In this document: in pieces, positions 7,769 through 17,337 of the stretch | Numbering within the stretch: the first letter of the stretch is position 1 | Layout: each line of letters begins with the position of its first letter | Source: Bacteroidales bacterium | GTDB lineage: Bacteria; Bacteroidota; Bacteroidia; Bacteroidales; Bacteroidaceae | Assembly: GCA_004558865.1 (NCBI GenBank) | Contig: SFCY01000016.1 | Span: 1-25,012, forward strand | Length of the DNA: 25,012 nucleotides | Reading direction: 5' to 3' | The notes under the pieces: generated by a model | Database searches by the model: none | The model's input: the letters and a program-made list of their open reading frames with translations, nothing else | What the model was told of the DNA's origin: nothing | Translations under genes and position numbers: made by a program

Positions 7769-7790
7769 AATCCCAAAAACCTTTTGGATT
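7769..7790. repeat. Short inverted repeat upstream of mutS
   Basis: The outer ends AATCC and GGATT flank CAAAAACC and TTTT, giving an imperfect dyad with one bulged base and an inner perfect pair CCAAAA/TTTTGG. These ends match the outer arms (AATCCAAAA and TTTTGGATT) of the 62-bp palindrome before the ATPase gene, as if its interior had been deleted. It abuts the mutS -33 box. Confidence 0.6.
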
Positions 7791-7820
7791 TTGCCATTCC
7801 CACAAAAATCGCTATCTTTG
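7790..7820 (+). promoter_or_regulatory. mutS promoter
   Basis: TTTG (7790-7793) and TATCTTTG (7813-7820) are separated by 19 bases, matching the Bacteroidetes -33/-7 arrangement. The start codon is 26 bases downstream of the -7 box. Confidence 0.8.
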
Positions 7821-7846
7821 CATGACAAACAAGGAAGAAGAAAACA

Positions 7847-10516
7847 ATGGCGAAATCAGACCCCTCCCAAACACCGATGATGCGGCAGTTCTTCTCGATG
7901 AAGACCAAGCATCCCGACGCCCTGCTGCTCTTCAGGTGCGGCGACTTTTATGAGACCTACGGCGACGACGCCGTGGAGGCCTCACGCATTCTCGGCATCA
8001 CCCTGACCAAGCGCAACAACGGTGGCAACTCGGGCGACGTGGCCATGGCGGGATTCCCCCACCACGCCCTCGACACCTATCTGCCCAAGCTCGTCAGGGC
8101 GGGCAAGCGCGTGGCCATCTGCGACCAGTTAGAGGACCCCAAGAAGAAGCGCGCCGCCATCAAGGGCAAGAAGGGGCTCACCGAAATGGACAAGATGGTG
8201 AAGCGGGGCATCACCGAACTGGTCACGCCGGGTGTGGCCATGGGCGACAACGTGCTCAACTACAAGGAGAACAACTTCCTCGCGGCCGTGCAGTTCGGCA
8301 AAAACGCCTGCGGGGTGAGCTTCCTCGACATCTCCACCGGCGAGTTTCTCACCGACGAGGGGTCGGTGGACTATGTGGAGAAGCTGCTTGGCAACTTCGC
8401 CCCCAAGGAGGTGCTCTTCGACCGTACCCGCAAAAAGGACTTCGAGGACCACTTCGGAACCAAATACTGCGTGTTCGAGCTCGACGACTGGGTGTTCACC
8501 GAGCAGACGGCACGCCAGAAGCTGCTGCGCCACTTCGGCACGAAAAACCTCAAGGGATTCGGCGTGGAGCACCTCAAGAATGGCATCATAGCCGCAGGAG
8601 CCATCATGCAGTATCTGGAAATCACCCAGCACACCCACATCAACCACATCACCTCCCTGGCCCGCATCGACGAGGAACGCTACGTGCGCCTCGACAAGTT
8701 CACCATCCGCTCCTTGGAGCTGCTGCAGCCCATGCAGGAGGACGGCAAGAGCCTGCTCGACGTGGTGGACCAGACCGTGACCCCCATGGGAGGGCGCATG
8801 CTGCGGCGGTGGATGGTGTTCCCGCTCAAGGACCCGCGCCGCATCGGCCAACGGCTCGACGTGGTGGAGTATTTCTTCAAGAAGCCCGACTTCCGCAGCC
8901 TCATCGACGAGCAGCTCCACCGCATGGGCGACCTGGAGCGCATCATATCCAAGGTGGCCGTGGGAAGAGTCTCGCCCCGCGAGATCGTGCAGCTGCGCAA
9001 CGCCCTCGACGCCATCCGACCCGTGAAGAACGCCTGCCTCAACGCCGACAACGAGTCGCTGCGCAGAATCGGAGAGCAGCTCAACCTCTGCGAGAGCCTC
9101 AAAGACCGCATAGAGAAGGAGATTCAGCCCGACCCGCCCCAGCTGGTGAGCAAGGGCGACGTCATCGCCGACGGCTACAACGAACAGCTCGACGACCTGC
9201 GCTCCATATCCCGCAACGGCAAGGACTACCTGCTGCAAATCCAGCAGCGAGAGAGCGAGCGCACGGGAATACCATCCTTGAAGGTGGGATTCAACAATGT
9301 CTTCGGCTACTATCTTGAGGTGCGCAATCCGTTCAAGGACAAGGTGCCGCAGGAGTGGATCCGCAAGCAGACGCTTGTGCAGGCCGAACGCTACATCACC
9401 CCCGAGCTCAAGGACTACGAGGAGAAGATACTCGGGGCCGACGAGAAGATCTTGGAGCTGGAGGCGCAGCTCTTCCAGGAGCTCATCAACGCCATGCAGG
9501 AATATATCCCCCAGATACAGATCAACGCCAACGTGCTGGCCCATATCGACTGCCTGCTGGGCTTCGCCAAGGTGAGCGAGCAGAACTGCTACGTGCGCCC
9601 CATCATCGCCACCGACGACGTGCTCGACATCAAGCAGGGCCGCCACCCCGTCATCGAGACCCAACTGCCTTTGGGCGAACGCTACATCCCCAACGATGTG
9701 TTCCTCGACACCGACACGCAGCAAATCATGATGATTACCGGACCCAACATGGCCGGCAAGTCGGCCCTGCTGCGCCAAACCGCGCTGATCGTGCTGCTGG
9801 CACAGATAGGATGTTTCGTGCCGGCTGAGAGCGCCAAAGTGGGCATCGTGGACAAGATATTCACCCGCGTGGGGGCTTCGGACAACATATCCTTGGGAGA
9901 GTCCACCTTCATGGTGGAGATGACGGAGGCCGCCGACATCCTCAACAATGTCACGTCACACTCTCTCGTGCTCTTCGACGAGCTCGGGCGCGGCACCAGC
10001 ACCTACGACGGCATCAGCATCGCGTGGGCCATCGTGGAGTATCTCCACGAGAATCCCAAGGCCCAGGCGCGCACGCTCTTCGCCACCCACTACCACGAGC
10101 TCAACGAGATGGAGAAGAACTTCCAGCGCATCAAGAACTACAACGTGAGCGTGAGGGAGGTCGACGGCAAGGTCATCTTCCTGCGCAAGCTGGAACGCGG
10201 TGGCTCCGAGCACAGTTTCGGCATCCACGTGGCCGAGATTGCCGGTATGCCCCGCAGCATCGTGAAGCGCGCCAACGTGATCCTCAAGGAGCTGGAGAAG
10301 GACAATGAGGGCGTGGGCCAGGCCGGCAAGCCATCCACGGCGGAGCGGCTGGCCAAGCACGAGGACGGCGTGGAGCTCAGCTTCTTCCAGCTCGACGACC
10401 CCGTGCTGCGGCAGATTCGCGACGAGATCATCGGACTCGACATCAACAACCTCACCCCAGTGGAGGCCCTCAACAAACTCAACGAAATCAAAAGAATCGT
10501 AACGGGAAGAAGCTGA
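7847..10516 (+). CDS. mutS: DNA mismatch repair protein MutS
   Basis: MutS (889 residues) recognises base mismatches and small loops and starts mismatch repair. The N-terminal mismatch-reading motif is present as [10 protein letters not shown] (F34, E36), equivalent to the Phe-x-Glu wedge. The connector, lever and clamp regions follow. The C-terminal ABC-type ATPase has Walker A GPNMAGKS (632-639), the signature region around [11 protein letters not shown], Walker [11 protein letters not shown] and the H-loop FATHYHEL. Length and order are those of a full MutS1. It has its own promoter and is followed 103 bases later by tex in the same direction, with no terminator recognised between them. 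Confidence 0.97.
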   Translation: MAKSDPSQTPMMRQFFSMKTKHPDALLLFRCGDFYETYGDDAVEASRILGITLTKRNNGGNSGDVAMAGFPHHALDTYLPKLVRAGKRVAICDQLEDPKKKRAAIKGKKGLTEMDKMVKRGITELVTPGVAMGDNVLNYKENNFLAAVQFGKNACGVSFLDISTGEFLTDEGSVDYVEKLLGNFAPKEVLFDRTRKKDFEDHFGTKYCVFELDDWVFTEQTARQKLLRHFGTKNLKGFGVEHLKNGIIAAGAIMQYLEITQHTHINHITSLARIDEERYVRLDKFTIRSLELLQPMQEDGKSLLDVVDQTVTPMGGRMLRRWMVFPLKDPRRIGQRLDVVEYFFKKPDFRSLIDEQLHRMGDLERIISKVAVGRVSPREIVQLRNALDAIRPVKNACLNADNESLRRIGEQLNLCESLKDRIEKEIQPDPPQLVSKGDVIADGYNEQLDDLRSISRNGKDYLLQIQQRESERTGIPSLKVGFNNVFGYYLEVRNPFKDKVPQEWIRKQTLVQAERYITPELKDYEEKILGADEKILELEAQLFQELINAMQEYIPQIQINANVLAHIDCLLGFAKVSEQNCYVRPIIATDDVLDIKQGRHPVIETQLPLGERYIPNDVFLDTDTQQIMMITGPNMAGKSALLRQTALIVLLAQIGCFVPAESAKVGIVDKIFTRVGASDNISLGESTFMVEMTEAADILNNVTSHSLVLFDELGRGTSTYDGISIAWAIVEYLHENPKAQARTLFATHYHELNEMEKNFQRIKNYNVSVREVDGKVIFLRKLERGGSEHSFGIHVAEIAGMPRSIVKRANVILKELEKDNEGVGQAGKPSTAERLAKHEDGVELSFFQLDDPVLRQIRDEIIGLDINNLTPVEALNKLNEIKRIVTGRS

Positions 10517-10566
10517 GTCAAGAACCAAGGCCGCATCTACTCCCAACCGAGAGGAAAGCCCCAATT

Positions 10567-10596
10567 GTAGGGGCCGTGGGTCGCCCCCCACCCTAC
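10567..10596. repeat. REP-like palindrome between mutS and tex
   Basis: The unit starts GTAGGG and ends CCCTAC, with an inner GTGGG/CCCAC dyad, so it can fold as a hairpin. It carries the GTAG head typical of REP sequences, like the units at 20344-20489 and 23223-23365, but the stem sequence is different. It lies 23 bases before the tex start codon in the presumed leader. Confidence 0.6.
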
Positions 10597-10619
10597 CCCA
10601 CAAAAAAACAAGCAGGACA

Positions 10620-12749
10620 ATGAATCCATTCACATCACATATCACTACGGTGCTGCAGTTGCCATCCCGCCAAGTGGAGGCCACGCTCGACCTGTTGGCC
10701 GAGGGCTGCACCATCCCCTTCATCGCCCGCTACCGCAAGGAGCGCACGGGCGGACTCGACGAAGTGCAGATCGCGGCCATCAGCGACTTGAACAACAAGC
10801 TCAGCGAACTGCAGAAGCGCAAGGAAACCATCCTGAGAACCATCGGCGAACAGGGAAAACTCACCGAAGCCCTGCGCCAAAGCATAGAGCGGAGTTGGGA
10901 CGCCACGGAGATAGAGGACCTCTACCTGCCCTACAAGCCCCGCCGCAGAACCCGCGCCCAGGTGGCCCGCGAGAAAGGCCTGGAGCCCCTGGCCACACTC
11001 ATCATGCTGCAGCGCGAGCAAGACCCGCGGGCCGCCGCACAGCGGTTTGTGGGCCACGGCGTGGCCACGGCCGAGGAGGCGCTGCAAGGGGCCAAGGACA
11101 TCATCGCCGAACAGGTGAGCGAGGACAGCCAAGCTCGCCAGAAGGTGCGCGCTGTCTATCGCCGCGGGGCGGTGATAGAGAGCCGCGTGGTGAAGAAGAA
11201 GGCCGCGGAGGAGGCCGCGCAGAAATATTCCGACTACTTCGACTTCAGCGAGGAGCTGCGCCGCTGTACCTCCCACCGCCTCTTGGCCATGCGCCGCGGC
11301 GAGGCCGAGGGATTCCTCAAGGTGGGCATCACAGCCGACGACGAGGAGTGCCAAAGCCGGCTCCTGCGGCAGTTTGTGCGGGGCCGCGGCCCCTGCCAGC
11401 AACTGATGGAGGAGGCCGTCACCGACGGCTACTCGCGCCTCATCCGCCCCTCGATGGAGAATGAGTTTGCCGCCCTCAGCAAGGAGAAGGCCGACGACGA
11501 GGCCATACGCGTGTTTCGCGAGAACCTGCGCCAGCTGCTCTTGGCCGCGCCCTTGGGCCAGAAGCGGGTGATGGGCGTCGACCCCGGAATCCGCACGGGA
11601 TGCAAGGTGGTGGTGCTCGACGCCCAAGGCGCACTGCTCTACCACACCGTGGTGTTTGCCGTGGGCGACAAGGCGAGCGAGCCGCTGCGGCGGTTCAGCG
11701 AGACAGCAAGGCGGTTTGGCGTGGAGGCCATAGCCGTGGGCAATGGGACAGCCTCACGTGAGACCACCGACATCCTGCGCCAAATCAAGGACATCCCCAC
11801 CTACGTGGTGAGCGAGGACGGGGCAAGCATCTACTCGGCCTCAGAAGCCGCCCGCGAGGAGTTTCCCGACGAGGACGTGACGGTGCGCGGCGCGGTGAGC
11901 ATCGGACGGAGGCTGATGGACCCGTTGGCCGAACTGGTGAAGATCGACCCCAAGAGCATCGGCGTGGGACAATACCAGCACGATGTGGACCAGGGAAAAC
12001 TGAAGCACAGCCTGGACCAGACCGTGGAGCTGTGCGTCAACTCGGTGGGAGTGAACGTCAACACCGCAAGCCGCCAACTGCTCACCTACGTGAGCGGGCT
12101 CGGACCCTCGCTGGCGCAGAACATCATCGACTACCGCACGGCCAACGGTGCGTTCTCTTCGCGTGCCCAACTCAAGAAGGTGCCGCGCCTCGGGCCGGCC
12201 GCCTTCACCCAGTGTGCGGGATTCCTGCGCATCCCGGGCGCGAAGAATCCGCTCGATGCCAGCGCGGTTCATCCCGAGAGCTATAAGATCGTGGAACGCA
12301 TGGCGGCCGACTGCGGATGCACGGTGGCTGAATTGATGGGTGACGGAAACCGCCGCAAGCAAATCGACCTCAACCGCTACGTGTCGGAATCCGTGGGCCT
12401 CCCCACCCTGCGCGACATCATGCAGGAACTGGAAAAGCCGGGCCGCGACCCGCGCGGCAAGGTGGAGGCCTTTGAGTTTGACCCCAGTGTGAGAACGGTC
12501 GACGACCTGAGGGAGGGAATGGAACTTCCTGGCATCGTGACCAACATCACCAACTTCGGCGCGTTCGTCGACATCGGTGTCCACAACGACGGACTGGTCC
12601 ACATTTCCCAGCTGTCAGACCATTTCATCCGCGATGCCAACGAGGCGGTTCATCTCCACCAGCACGTCCGTGTGCGGGTGGTGGAGGTTGACCATCGCCG
12701 CCACCGCGTATCCTTGAGCATGAGGGGAGTGAGCCAAGCCGGGAGTTAG
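10620..12749 (+). CDS. tex: Tex-family transcription accessory protein with S1 domain
   Basis: Tex (709 residues) is a cytoplasmic nucleic-acid-binding protein linked to transcription and RNA metabolism in other bacteria. The N-terminal helical Tex region (TIPFIARYRKERTGGLDE) is conserved. A YqgF/RNase H-like domain begins near MGVDPGIRTG (D321). Helix-hairpin-helix segments lie at about 480-560 (VNVNTASRQLL, GLGPSLAQNI and a second pair). The S1 RNA-binding domain is at about 635-705 (LPGIVTNITNFGAFVDIG, DGLVHISQLS). Length is normal for bacterial Tex proteins. It follows mutS in the same direction and may be co-transcribed with it. The specific role in Bacteroidetes is not established. Confidence 0.95.
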   Translation: MNPFTSHITTVLQLPSRQVEATLDLLAEGCTIPFIARYRKERTGGLDEVQIAAISDLNNKLSELQKRKETILRTIGEQGKLTEALRQSIERSWDATEIEDLYLPYKPRRRTRAQVAREKGLEPLATLIMLQREQDPRAAAQRFVGHGVATAEEALQGAKDIIAEQVSEDSQARQKVRAVYRRGAVIESRVVKKKAAEEAAQKYSDYFDFSEELRRCTSHRLLAMRRGEAEGFLKVGITADDEECQSRLLRQFVRGRGPCQQLMEEAVTDGYSRLIRPSMENEFAALSKEKADDEAIRVFRENLRQLLLAAPLGQKRVMGVDPGIRTGCKVVVLDAQGALLYHTVVFAVGDKASEPLRRFSETARRFGVEAIAVGNGTASRETTDILRQIKDIPTYVVSEDGASIYSASEAAREEFPDEDVTVRGAVSIGRRLMDPLAELVKIDPKSIGVGQYQHDVDQGKLKHSLDQTVELCVNSVGVNVNTASRQLLTYVSGLGPSLAQNIIDYRTANGAFSSRAQLKKVPRLGPAAFTQCAGFLRIPGAKNPLDASAVHPESYKIVERMAADCGCTVAELMGDGNRRKQIDLNRYVSESVGLPTLRDIMQELEKPGRDPRGKVEAFEFDPSVRTVDDLREGMELPGIVTNITNFGAFVDIGVHNDGLVHISQLSDHFIRDANEAVHLHQHVRVRVVEVDHRRHRVSLSMRGVSQAGS

Positions 12750-12881
12750 AGGATGGCCTCCATTGTACATGGATATTTTAGAAAGCCACAAGCTTTTATC
12801 AACAAAGGTTGTATTGCTGGCTGTGAAAATCGCGAATAGTATCAAGGGCTGTGGTATCGGCCATACGGCCAGCTAAAGAAT

Positions 12882-13772
12882 ATGAGATATATCATAACAT
12901 TCATTTTTGCTTTTTGTTGCCTCAGTGTCTTTTCCCAATCAAATGGCGCATACATGACCAGCCCTGACGGTGGCATGGAAGCCTATAAGACGATGAAAAA
13001 GAAGGCGTATGATACTGCAAAAATCGATGTGTTCTATAAGCTGCGCTACCTGAGGGACTCAACGAAAACGGACAAATACACAGAGGGGATGACTTTGCTC
13101 ATGGTTTCCGACAAATACCTGAGGTTTGGAGATTACAACAGGCTTGTCGCAGACTCCTTAAACAACTGGCTTGCGCAAAGCAAAGAGAACGCCCACAATG
13201 CAGAGACGCAAGATGCTCACATGGTTGCCATATCCAAATCCGTGTTTGATTTTTCACTGGTTACAGATTTGGCAGCCACGAAGACAACTATACAATGTCG
13301 CAAGCTGAGAGCATACGAATACACCTATCCTACTCCCGTTATCGAATGGCAACTTGAAAAGGGAGACACTCTGATCGGTGATGTGCCCTGCAAAAAAGCG
13401 AGATGCACGTTCTCGGGACGCAACTATATCGCATGGTATGCTGAGAGTATCTCCATGCCTTACGGTCCTTATGTCTTTGGCGGTCTTCCTGGACTTATTT
13501 TAGAGCTGCATGATGAGAATATGAACTGGATATTCACTTACTGCGGCATGGAAGAGGCAAAGTCGTATAAGGAGATGTACTTGTATGCCGACAAAAAGTA
13601 TATTAAGACAAACAGAGAAAAGGCATTGACGGCTTATAGGAATGAGGATGAGGATTTTGTGAACATGGCAGTGGAGATGGGAATACTTGGCGAAGTGACA
13701 CGCCCCGACGGTACAACATATAAGCTGTCAGCTCCAAGACATCCAAGCAACATGCTTGAGCTTGTATTCTAA
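12882..13772 (+). CDS. GLPGLI family secreted protein
   Basis: This 296-residue protein starts with a clear signal peptide (MRYIITFIFAFCCLSVFSQS), so it is exported. The family-defining GLPGLI motif sits at 201-206 within PYVFGGLPGLILEL. It follows conserved-looking WQL (156-158), a Cys pair (C170, C175) and AWYAESISMPYGP. The molecular function of GLPGLI proteins is not established. It ends 13 bases before the receptor-like barrel gene, so the two form an operon and probably work together at the envelope. No TAnnTTTG box was found in the 132-base gap before it, which may mean an alternative sigma factor. Both genes are visibly more AT-rich than tex or dps. Confidence 0.9.
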   Translation: MRYIITFIFAFCCLSVFSQSNGAYMTSPDGGMEAYKTMKKKAYDTAKIDVFYKLRYLRDSTKTDKYTEGMTLLMVSDKYLRFGDYNRLVADSLNNWLAQSKENAHNAETQDAHMVAISKSVFDFSLVTDLAATKTTIQCRKLRAYEYTYPTPVIEWQLEKGDTLIGDVPCKKARCTFSGRNYIAWYAESISMPYGPYVFGGLPGLILELHDENMNWIFTYCGMEEAKSYKEMYLYADKKYIKTNREKALTAYRNEDEDFVNMAVEMGILGEVTRPDGTTYKLSAPRHPSNMLELVF

Positions 13773-13785
13773 ACACCGAAGCTGA

Positions 13786-16359
13786 ATGTCCAGAACAAAG
13801 ACACAAAGTCTTTTGTGGCTGATAGTGTTTCTTGCGCTTTCCGCCACTGCGGCAGCACAGGAGTACATTACGGGAAAGGTGACAAGCGACGATGGGAAAC
13901 CCATTGCCAACGTGACATGCAAATTGCTCAATGGGAATGACTCACTGCTTGCCTACACTTTCACGAAACCCAATGGCGTGTATTCCATTTCAAGACACAA
14001 AGAGGCAACCCATATACAATTCTCACTATTAGGCTATGAGAAAAAGGATGTGAAGACTGAGGACATTAAAGGCAGGCTTGACATCACTCTTCCACGAGCC
14101 GCGCTTGAATTGGGCGAAGTGACCGTAACGGCTGACCCCATTCGCCGAAGCAAGGACACTCTGTTCTATCAGGTGGACGCTTTCCGTCAAAAAGGAGACC
14201 ACTATATAGAGGATGTTATCAGGCGTTTGCCCGGCATAGAGGTGGACGGGAGCGGAAGAATAACCTATCAGGGCAAGGACATCAACAAACTGGACATTGA
14301 GGGACAGGACCTGATGGGTTATCAGTATAACCAGGCCACACAGAATATGCCGGCAGATGCAGTGGCCCAGATACAGGTGATGGAGAACAACCAGCCTGTA
14401 AGAGCCTTGGAAGGCAAGGTGCCCAACGATAAGGCTACGCTCAATATAAAATTAAAGAAAGATTATCGAATGAGACCTTTCGGAGAGGTTGAGGGCGGTA
14501 TAGGCTTCAAGCCAACTATATGGGACAACCGCCTTACGACAATCAACATATCCCCCAAAAACCAACTGCTGTTGACAGGAGCGATGAACAACCATGGGAT
14601 AAGTCTTGCGCCATTGGCAAACGATATGCTGGGCATAGGAGATATGTACACAAGTGAGCCACTGCCATCGGCATTCCTGTATTCGCCCACATTGAACACT
14701 CCGCCAATCTCACGGCTTTATTATCTTGACAACAAGTCGCACTATGTGGCCCTCAACTACCTCCACGCCTTTTCACAGTATGCAAACCTCCGTGTGAACA
14801 TGACGTATCTGCATGAGGGAACAGTCCACAGGGACAGCACTTTCAACCAATACATATCCGAGGACACTGTAACCATCTTCGAAAACAACCGCATGCACAG
14901 CAAGACCGACTTACTGAAAGGTAGGGTAAGATATGAGCTGAACAAAAAGGATGTATACCTGCAGGACGAGGTTGCCGGAAACATAAGCGTGACGAAAGGC
15001 GAGAACGGAAACTTCACCAACCTTGGCGAAGCGAGGGAAAGGACAAGACGGAGGCCGTTTCTCCTGCAAAACACCATGAGTATGACGCTGAACACAGCAG
15101 ATAGGCTCTATATGCTGTCATCCATAGTGAGGGCATACGGCTCAAAGGAAAAACTTAACGCAGGTTTCGACAAAGAACTGGGAAGCAAGAACCAAACCCT
15201 ACAGTTGCGCAACTGGTTTGTGCGCAACCGTATCGGCACCTCATTCAACCTCTTTAGCCATACTCTGACACTTGGCTATATCATGGAATACAAGAAAAAC
15301 AATGTGGGCATTGAGGAACTTGACGGTGGAAAGCGCAAGAGCAGCTATTGGCTTCACGTGATTGAGCCTTCCTACTCAATAGGCCTCAGTAGGGCAGAAA
15401 TAGAGATGATGGCTCCATTAGAATATATCTCATACAAATATAGCTGGCGTGACAACGTGAACCACAGGCTGATGTTTTCACCATCTGTAAACATAGACTA
15501 TAAGTTGGCCAACATGATGACCACTGACATCTCACTTGGATACAATCAGGATGCCAACACCACCGATGTGCTTTACAATGCCTTGATAAGCCACAACTAC
15601 AGGACATACGAAATGTATGCAGACAGTCTGTCCATTGACCGCGCAGCCGTGGCAAGCATGAGGTTGGGCTATCTGAATACGGCAAGCATGTTGTCGTGGA
15701 ATATCTATGTGGGCTATTCTCATGTAAAAAGGGATTATTACAACAGCTGCCTGTATGTAGCCGACCTTACCCTAATTACCCCTGAATGGAAAGACAACAG
15801 TCGTACATCATGGAGTGCGGCGTTATCCACAAGGAAGATATTCCGTAAGGCTGGACTGAGTGTGGATTACAAGTTGTCTTACTCCTACAATAAGGCCTTT
15901 GCCTCTCAGAATGGGACTGAGGATTACCTAAGATACAATGCTCTCAGCACATCCCTTTCAATCAATTGGGACAAACTAAGTTGGCTTCATATCGACATAA
16001 CGGGAGCTGGCAACATCAGTTGGAAAGCCCACGATGAGTTTTCACCAACAAGCAATGTCTTGCGGAATGTGTATTACAGTGTCCAGACAAATTTCTTCCC
16101 CACGAAGAAGTTGCAGGCTTATTGTGACTTCTCGCAGACCACGTTCGAGATAACTCATGGCTCTTACTCTACCAACTGTTTCCTTAATGCCGGAGCGCAG
16201 TACGAGATTCTGCACAATCTTTCCATAAAGTTTTCTTTCGTCAATCTGCTCAACCGCAAAAAATATGAGTTGGCACGTTACAGCGGAGCCAACTACACCT
16301 ATCTTACCACACCACTCAGAGGTAGGGAGTGGACAGTAAGCATAGGGCTTAAATTCTAA
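13786..16359 (+). CDS. TonB-receptor-like outer-membrane barrel with carboxypeptidase regulatory domain
   Basis: This 857-residue outer-membrane protein has a signal peptide (about 1-24, ending ATAAAQ) and a carboxypeptidase-like regulatory beta-sandwich at about 25-110 (ITGKVTSDDGKPIANVTC, LLGYEKKDV). A plug-like segment lies at about 115-215 (YIEDVIRRLPGIEVDGSG, KDINKLDIEGQDLMG). A long beta-barrel follows and ends in Phe (SIGLKF), as expected for BAM-inserted proteins. No partner SusD-like lipoprotein is nearby, so this is not a standard SusCD uptake system. Its only operon partner is the GLPGLI gene. The substrate is unknown. A transport role is inferred from the fold, and a purely structural or export function cannot be excluded. 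Confidence 0.88.
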   Translation: MSRTKTQSLLWLIVFLALSATAAAQEYITGKVTSDDGKPIANVTCKLLNGNDSLLAYTFTKPNGVYSISRHKEATHIQFSLLGYEKKDVKTEDIKGRLDITLPRAALELGEVTVTADPIRRSKDTLFYQVDAFRQKGDHYIEDVIRRLPGIEVDGSGRITYQGKDINKLDIEGQDLMGYQYNQATQNMPADAVAQIQVMENNQPVRALEGKVPNDKATLNIKLKKDYRMRPFGEVEGGIGFKPTIWDNRLTTINISPKNQLLLTGAMNNHGISLAPLANDMLGIGDMYTSEPLPSAFLYSPTLNTPPISRLYYLDNKSHYVALNYLHAFSQYANLRVNMTYLHEGTVHRDSTFNQYISEDTVTIFENNRMHSKTDLLKGRVRYELNKKDVYLQDEVAGNISVTKGENGNFTNLGEARERTRRRPFLLQNTMSMTLNTADRLYMLSSIVRAYGSKEKLNAGFDKELGSKNQTLQLRNWFVRNRIGTSFNLFSHTLTLGYIMEYKKNNVGIEELDGGKRKSSYWLHVIEPSYSIGLSRAEIEMMAPLEYISYKYSWRDNVNHRLMFSPSVNIDYKLANMMTTDISLGYNQDANTTDVLYNALISHNYRTYEMYADSLSIDRAAVASMRLGYLNTASMLSWNIYVGYSHVKRDYYNSCLYVADLTLITPEWKDNSRTSWSAALSTRKIFRKAGLSVDYKLSYSYNKAFASQNGTEDYLRYNALSTSLSINWDKLSWLHIDITGAGNISWKAHDEFSPTSNVLRNVYYSVQTNFFPTKKLQAYCDFSQTTFEITHGSYSTNCFLNAGAQYEILHNLSIKFSFVNLLNRKKYELARYSGANYTYLTTPLRGREWTVSIGLKF

Positions 16360-16628
16360 GGAACCCAACATCGCAAATAAAGGAATCCAAGAAGTTCTGT
16401 GACATAACCCGTAAAAGGAGATCTGGAAGGGCGATTGATCACCCATTCGTTGGGAGTGTTGGGAGGGGGAATTTATTAGGGCTGGATGAAACAGTTGGTG
16501 AATGCGACCCTCCTAAAGGGCTGCGGGCTTCACGGTTCCGGCATTTGGCGGCTTGCGGAAAATCCTTAGTGGACGACAGAAAAGTTATCTGGCTTAATCC
16601 CCTGATTGTCTGATGATTAGCCAACGAT
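16360..16628. other. Intergenic block without a recognised gene
   Basis: I see no convincing gene in this stretch before the dps control region. A 61-codon minus-strand frame (16439-16624) has no promoter or recognisable motif. The segment 16495-16600 is GC-rich and unlike the AT-rich flanks, so it may be an intergenic repeat of this genome. No T-tract terminator for the receptor gene was found. Confidence 0.5.
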
Positions 16629-16643
16629 ATAGATTTATCCTAT
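16629..16643. promoter_or_regulatory. Candidate OxyR half-site upstream of dps
   Basis: ATAGATTTATCCTAT fits the OxyR motif ATAGntnnnanCTAT at all specified bases except one (T for the inner A). It lies about 20 bases upstream of the dps -33 element, near -64 relative to the inferred start, where an activator would bind. The second half-site expected 7 bases downstream (16651-16665) is weak. OxyR control of dps is known in Bacteroides fragilis. Applying it here is an inference. Confidence 0.5.
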
Positions 16644-16662
16644 TGTGCCATTGCTTTTATCT

Positions 16663-16694
16663 GTTGTCGTGATGGAGGAAAGATGCTATCTTTG
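16663..16694 (+). promoter_or_regulatory. dps promoter
   Basis: GTTG (16663-16666) and TATCTTTG (16687-16694) are 20 bases apart, matching the Bacteroidetes -33/-7 pattern. An A-rich leader of about 45 bases follows before the start codon, the type of leader often seen on strongly translated Bacteroidetes genes. Confidence 0.78.
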
Positions 16695-16742
16695 CACCAG
16701 AGAAAAGAAAATAGAATAATAACAATAAAAAAAAATAAGATT

Positions 16743-17237
16743 ATGAAAACATTGAATGTAACAGGTCTCAACCACTCAGAGAAAGTCGTGAACGCATTGG
16801 CACAGCTCTTGGCCGACTTCCAGGTGCACTACACCAACCTTCGCAACCTGCACTGGAACGTGAAGGGCCACGGATTCTTCATCCTGCACGAGAAGTACGA
16901 GGAACTCTACAACGACGTGGCAACGAAGATTGACGAGATTGCCGAGCGCATGCTCCAGCTCGACGCCACTCCCGAACACCGCTTCTCGAAGTACCTCGAG
17001 GTGGCCCAAGTGAAGGAGCTCGAAGTGGTGGCCTGCGGCCATGCCGGAATGGAATACGTGCTCGACACACTGAAGCTCTTCATCGCCGAGGAGCGCCAGT
17101 TGCTCCAGCTCGCCTCTGACAACAACGACGAGGTGACGGTGGCCATGATGAGCGACTATCTGAAGGAGCAGGAGAAGCTCGCTTGGATGCTGAAGGCCTT
17201 CTCCTTCAAGAAAGACGAGGCTTGCAAGAGAGACTAA
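16743..17237 (+). CDS. dps: Dps ferritin-like DNA-protection protein
   Basis: Dps (164 residues) forms a 12-subunit cage that oxidises and stores iron using peroxide, protecting DNA during oxidative stress or starvation. The inter-subunit ferroxidase ligands are visible: H37 in NLHWNVKG, H49 and E53 in LHEKYEELY, and D64 and E68 in KIDEIAER. Length is normal. I used the ATG at 16743. An in-frame ATG at 16683 lies upstream of the -7 box and would not be transcribed. A candidate OxyR site lies upstream and a strong terminator lies about 100 bases after the stop, so the gene is probably monocistronic. Confidence 0.95.
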   Translation: MKTLNVTGLNHSEKVVNALAQLLADFQVHYTNLRNLHWNVKGHGFFILHEKYEELYNDVATKIDEIAERMLQLDATPEHRFSKYLEVAQVKELEVVACGHAGMEYVLDTLKLFIAEERQLLQLASDNNDEVTVAMMSDYLKEQEKLAWMLKAFSFKKDEACKRD

Positions 17238-17337
17238 CCTGCCATGGGAGCATGGCTCTACGAACGCTTCATAGCTTCATTTCTTCATAAGGCTGCAAGG
17301 CGACAGCACCTGTAGCCCCAACCGAAAGACTACACCC

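Noticed and set aside
8129..9778. Long minus-strand open frame of 549 codons opposite mutS
   Set aside because: It is a shadow of the GC-rich mutS reading frame. Its translation is rich in Leu, Val, His and Ala without motifs, and no promoter precedes it.
16439..16624. Minus-strand 61-codon frame between the receptor gene and dps
   Set aside because: No promoter, no domain and no hydrophobic or coding-like pattern. It is kept only as part of an unexplained intergenic block.
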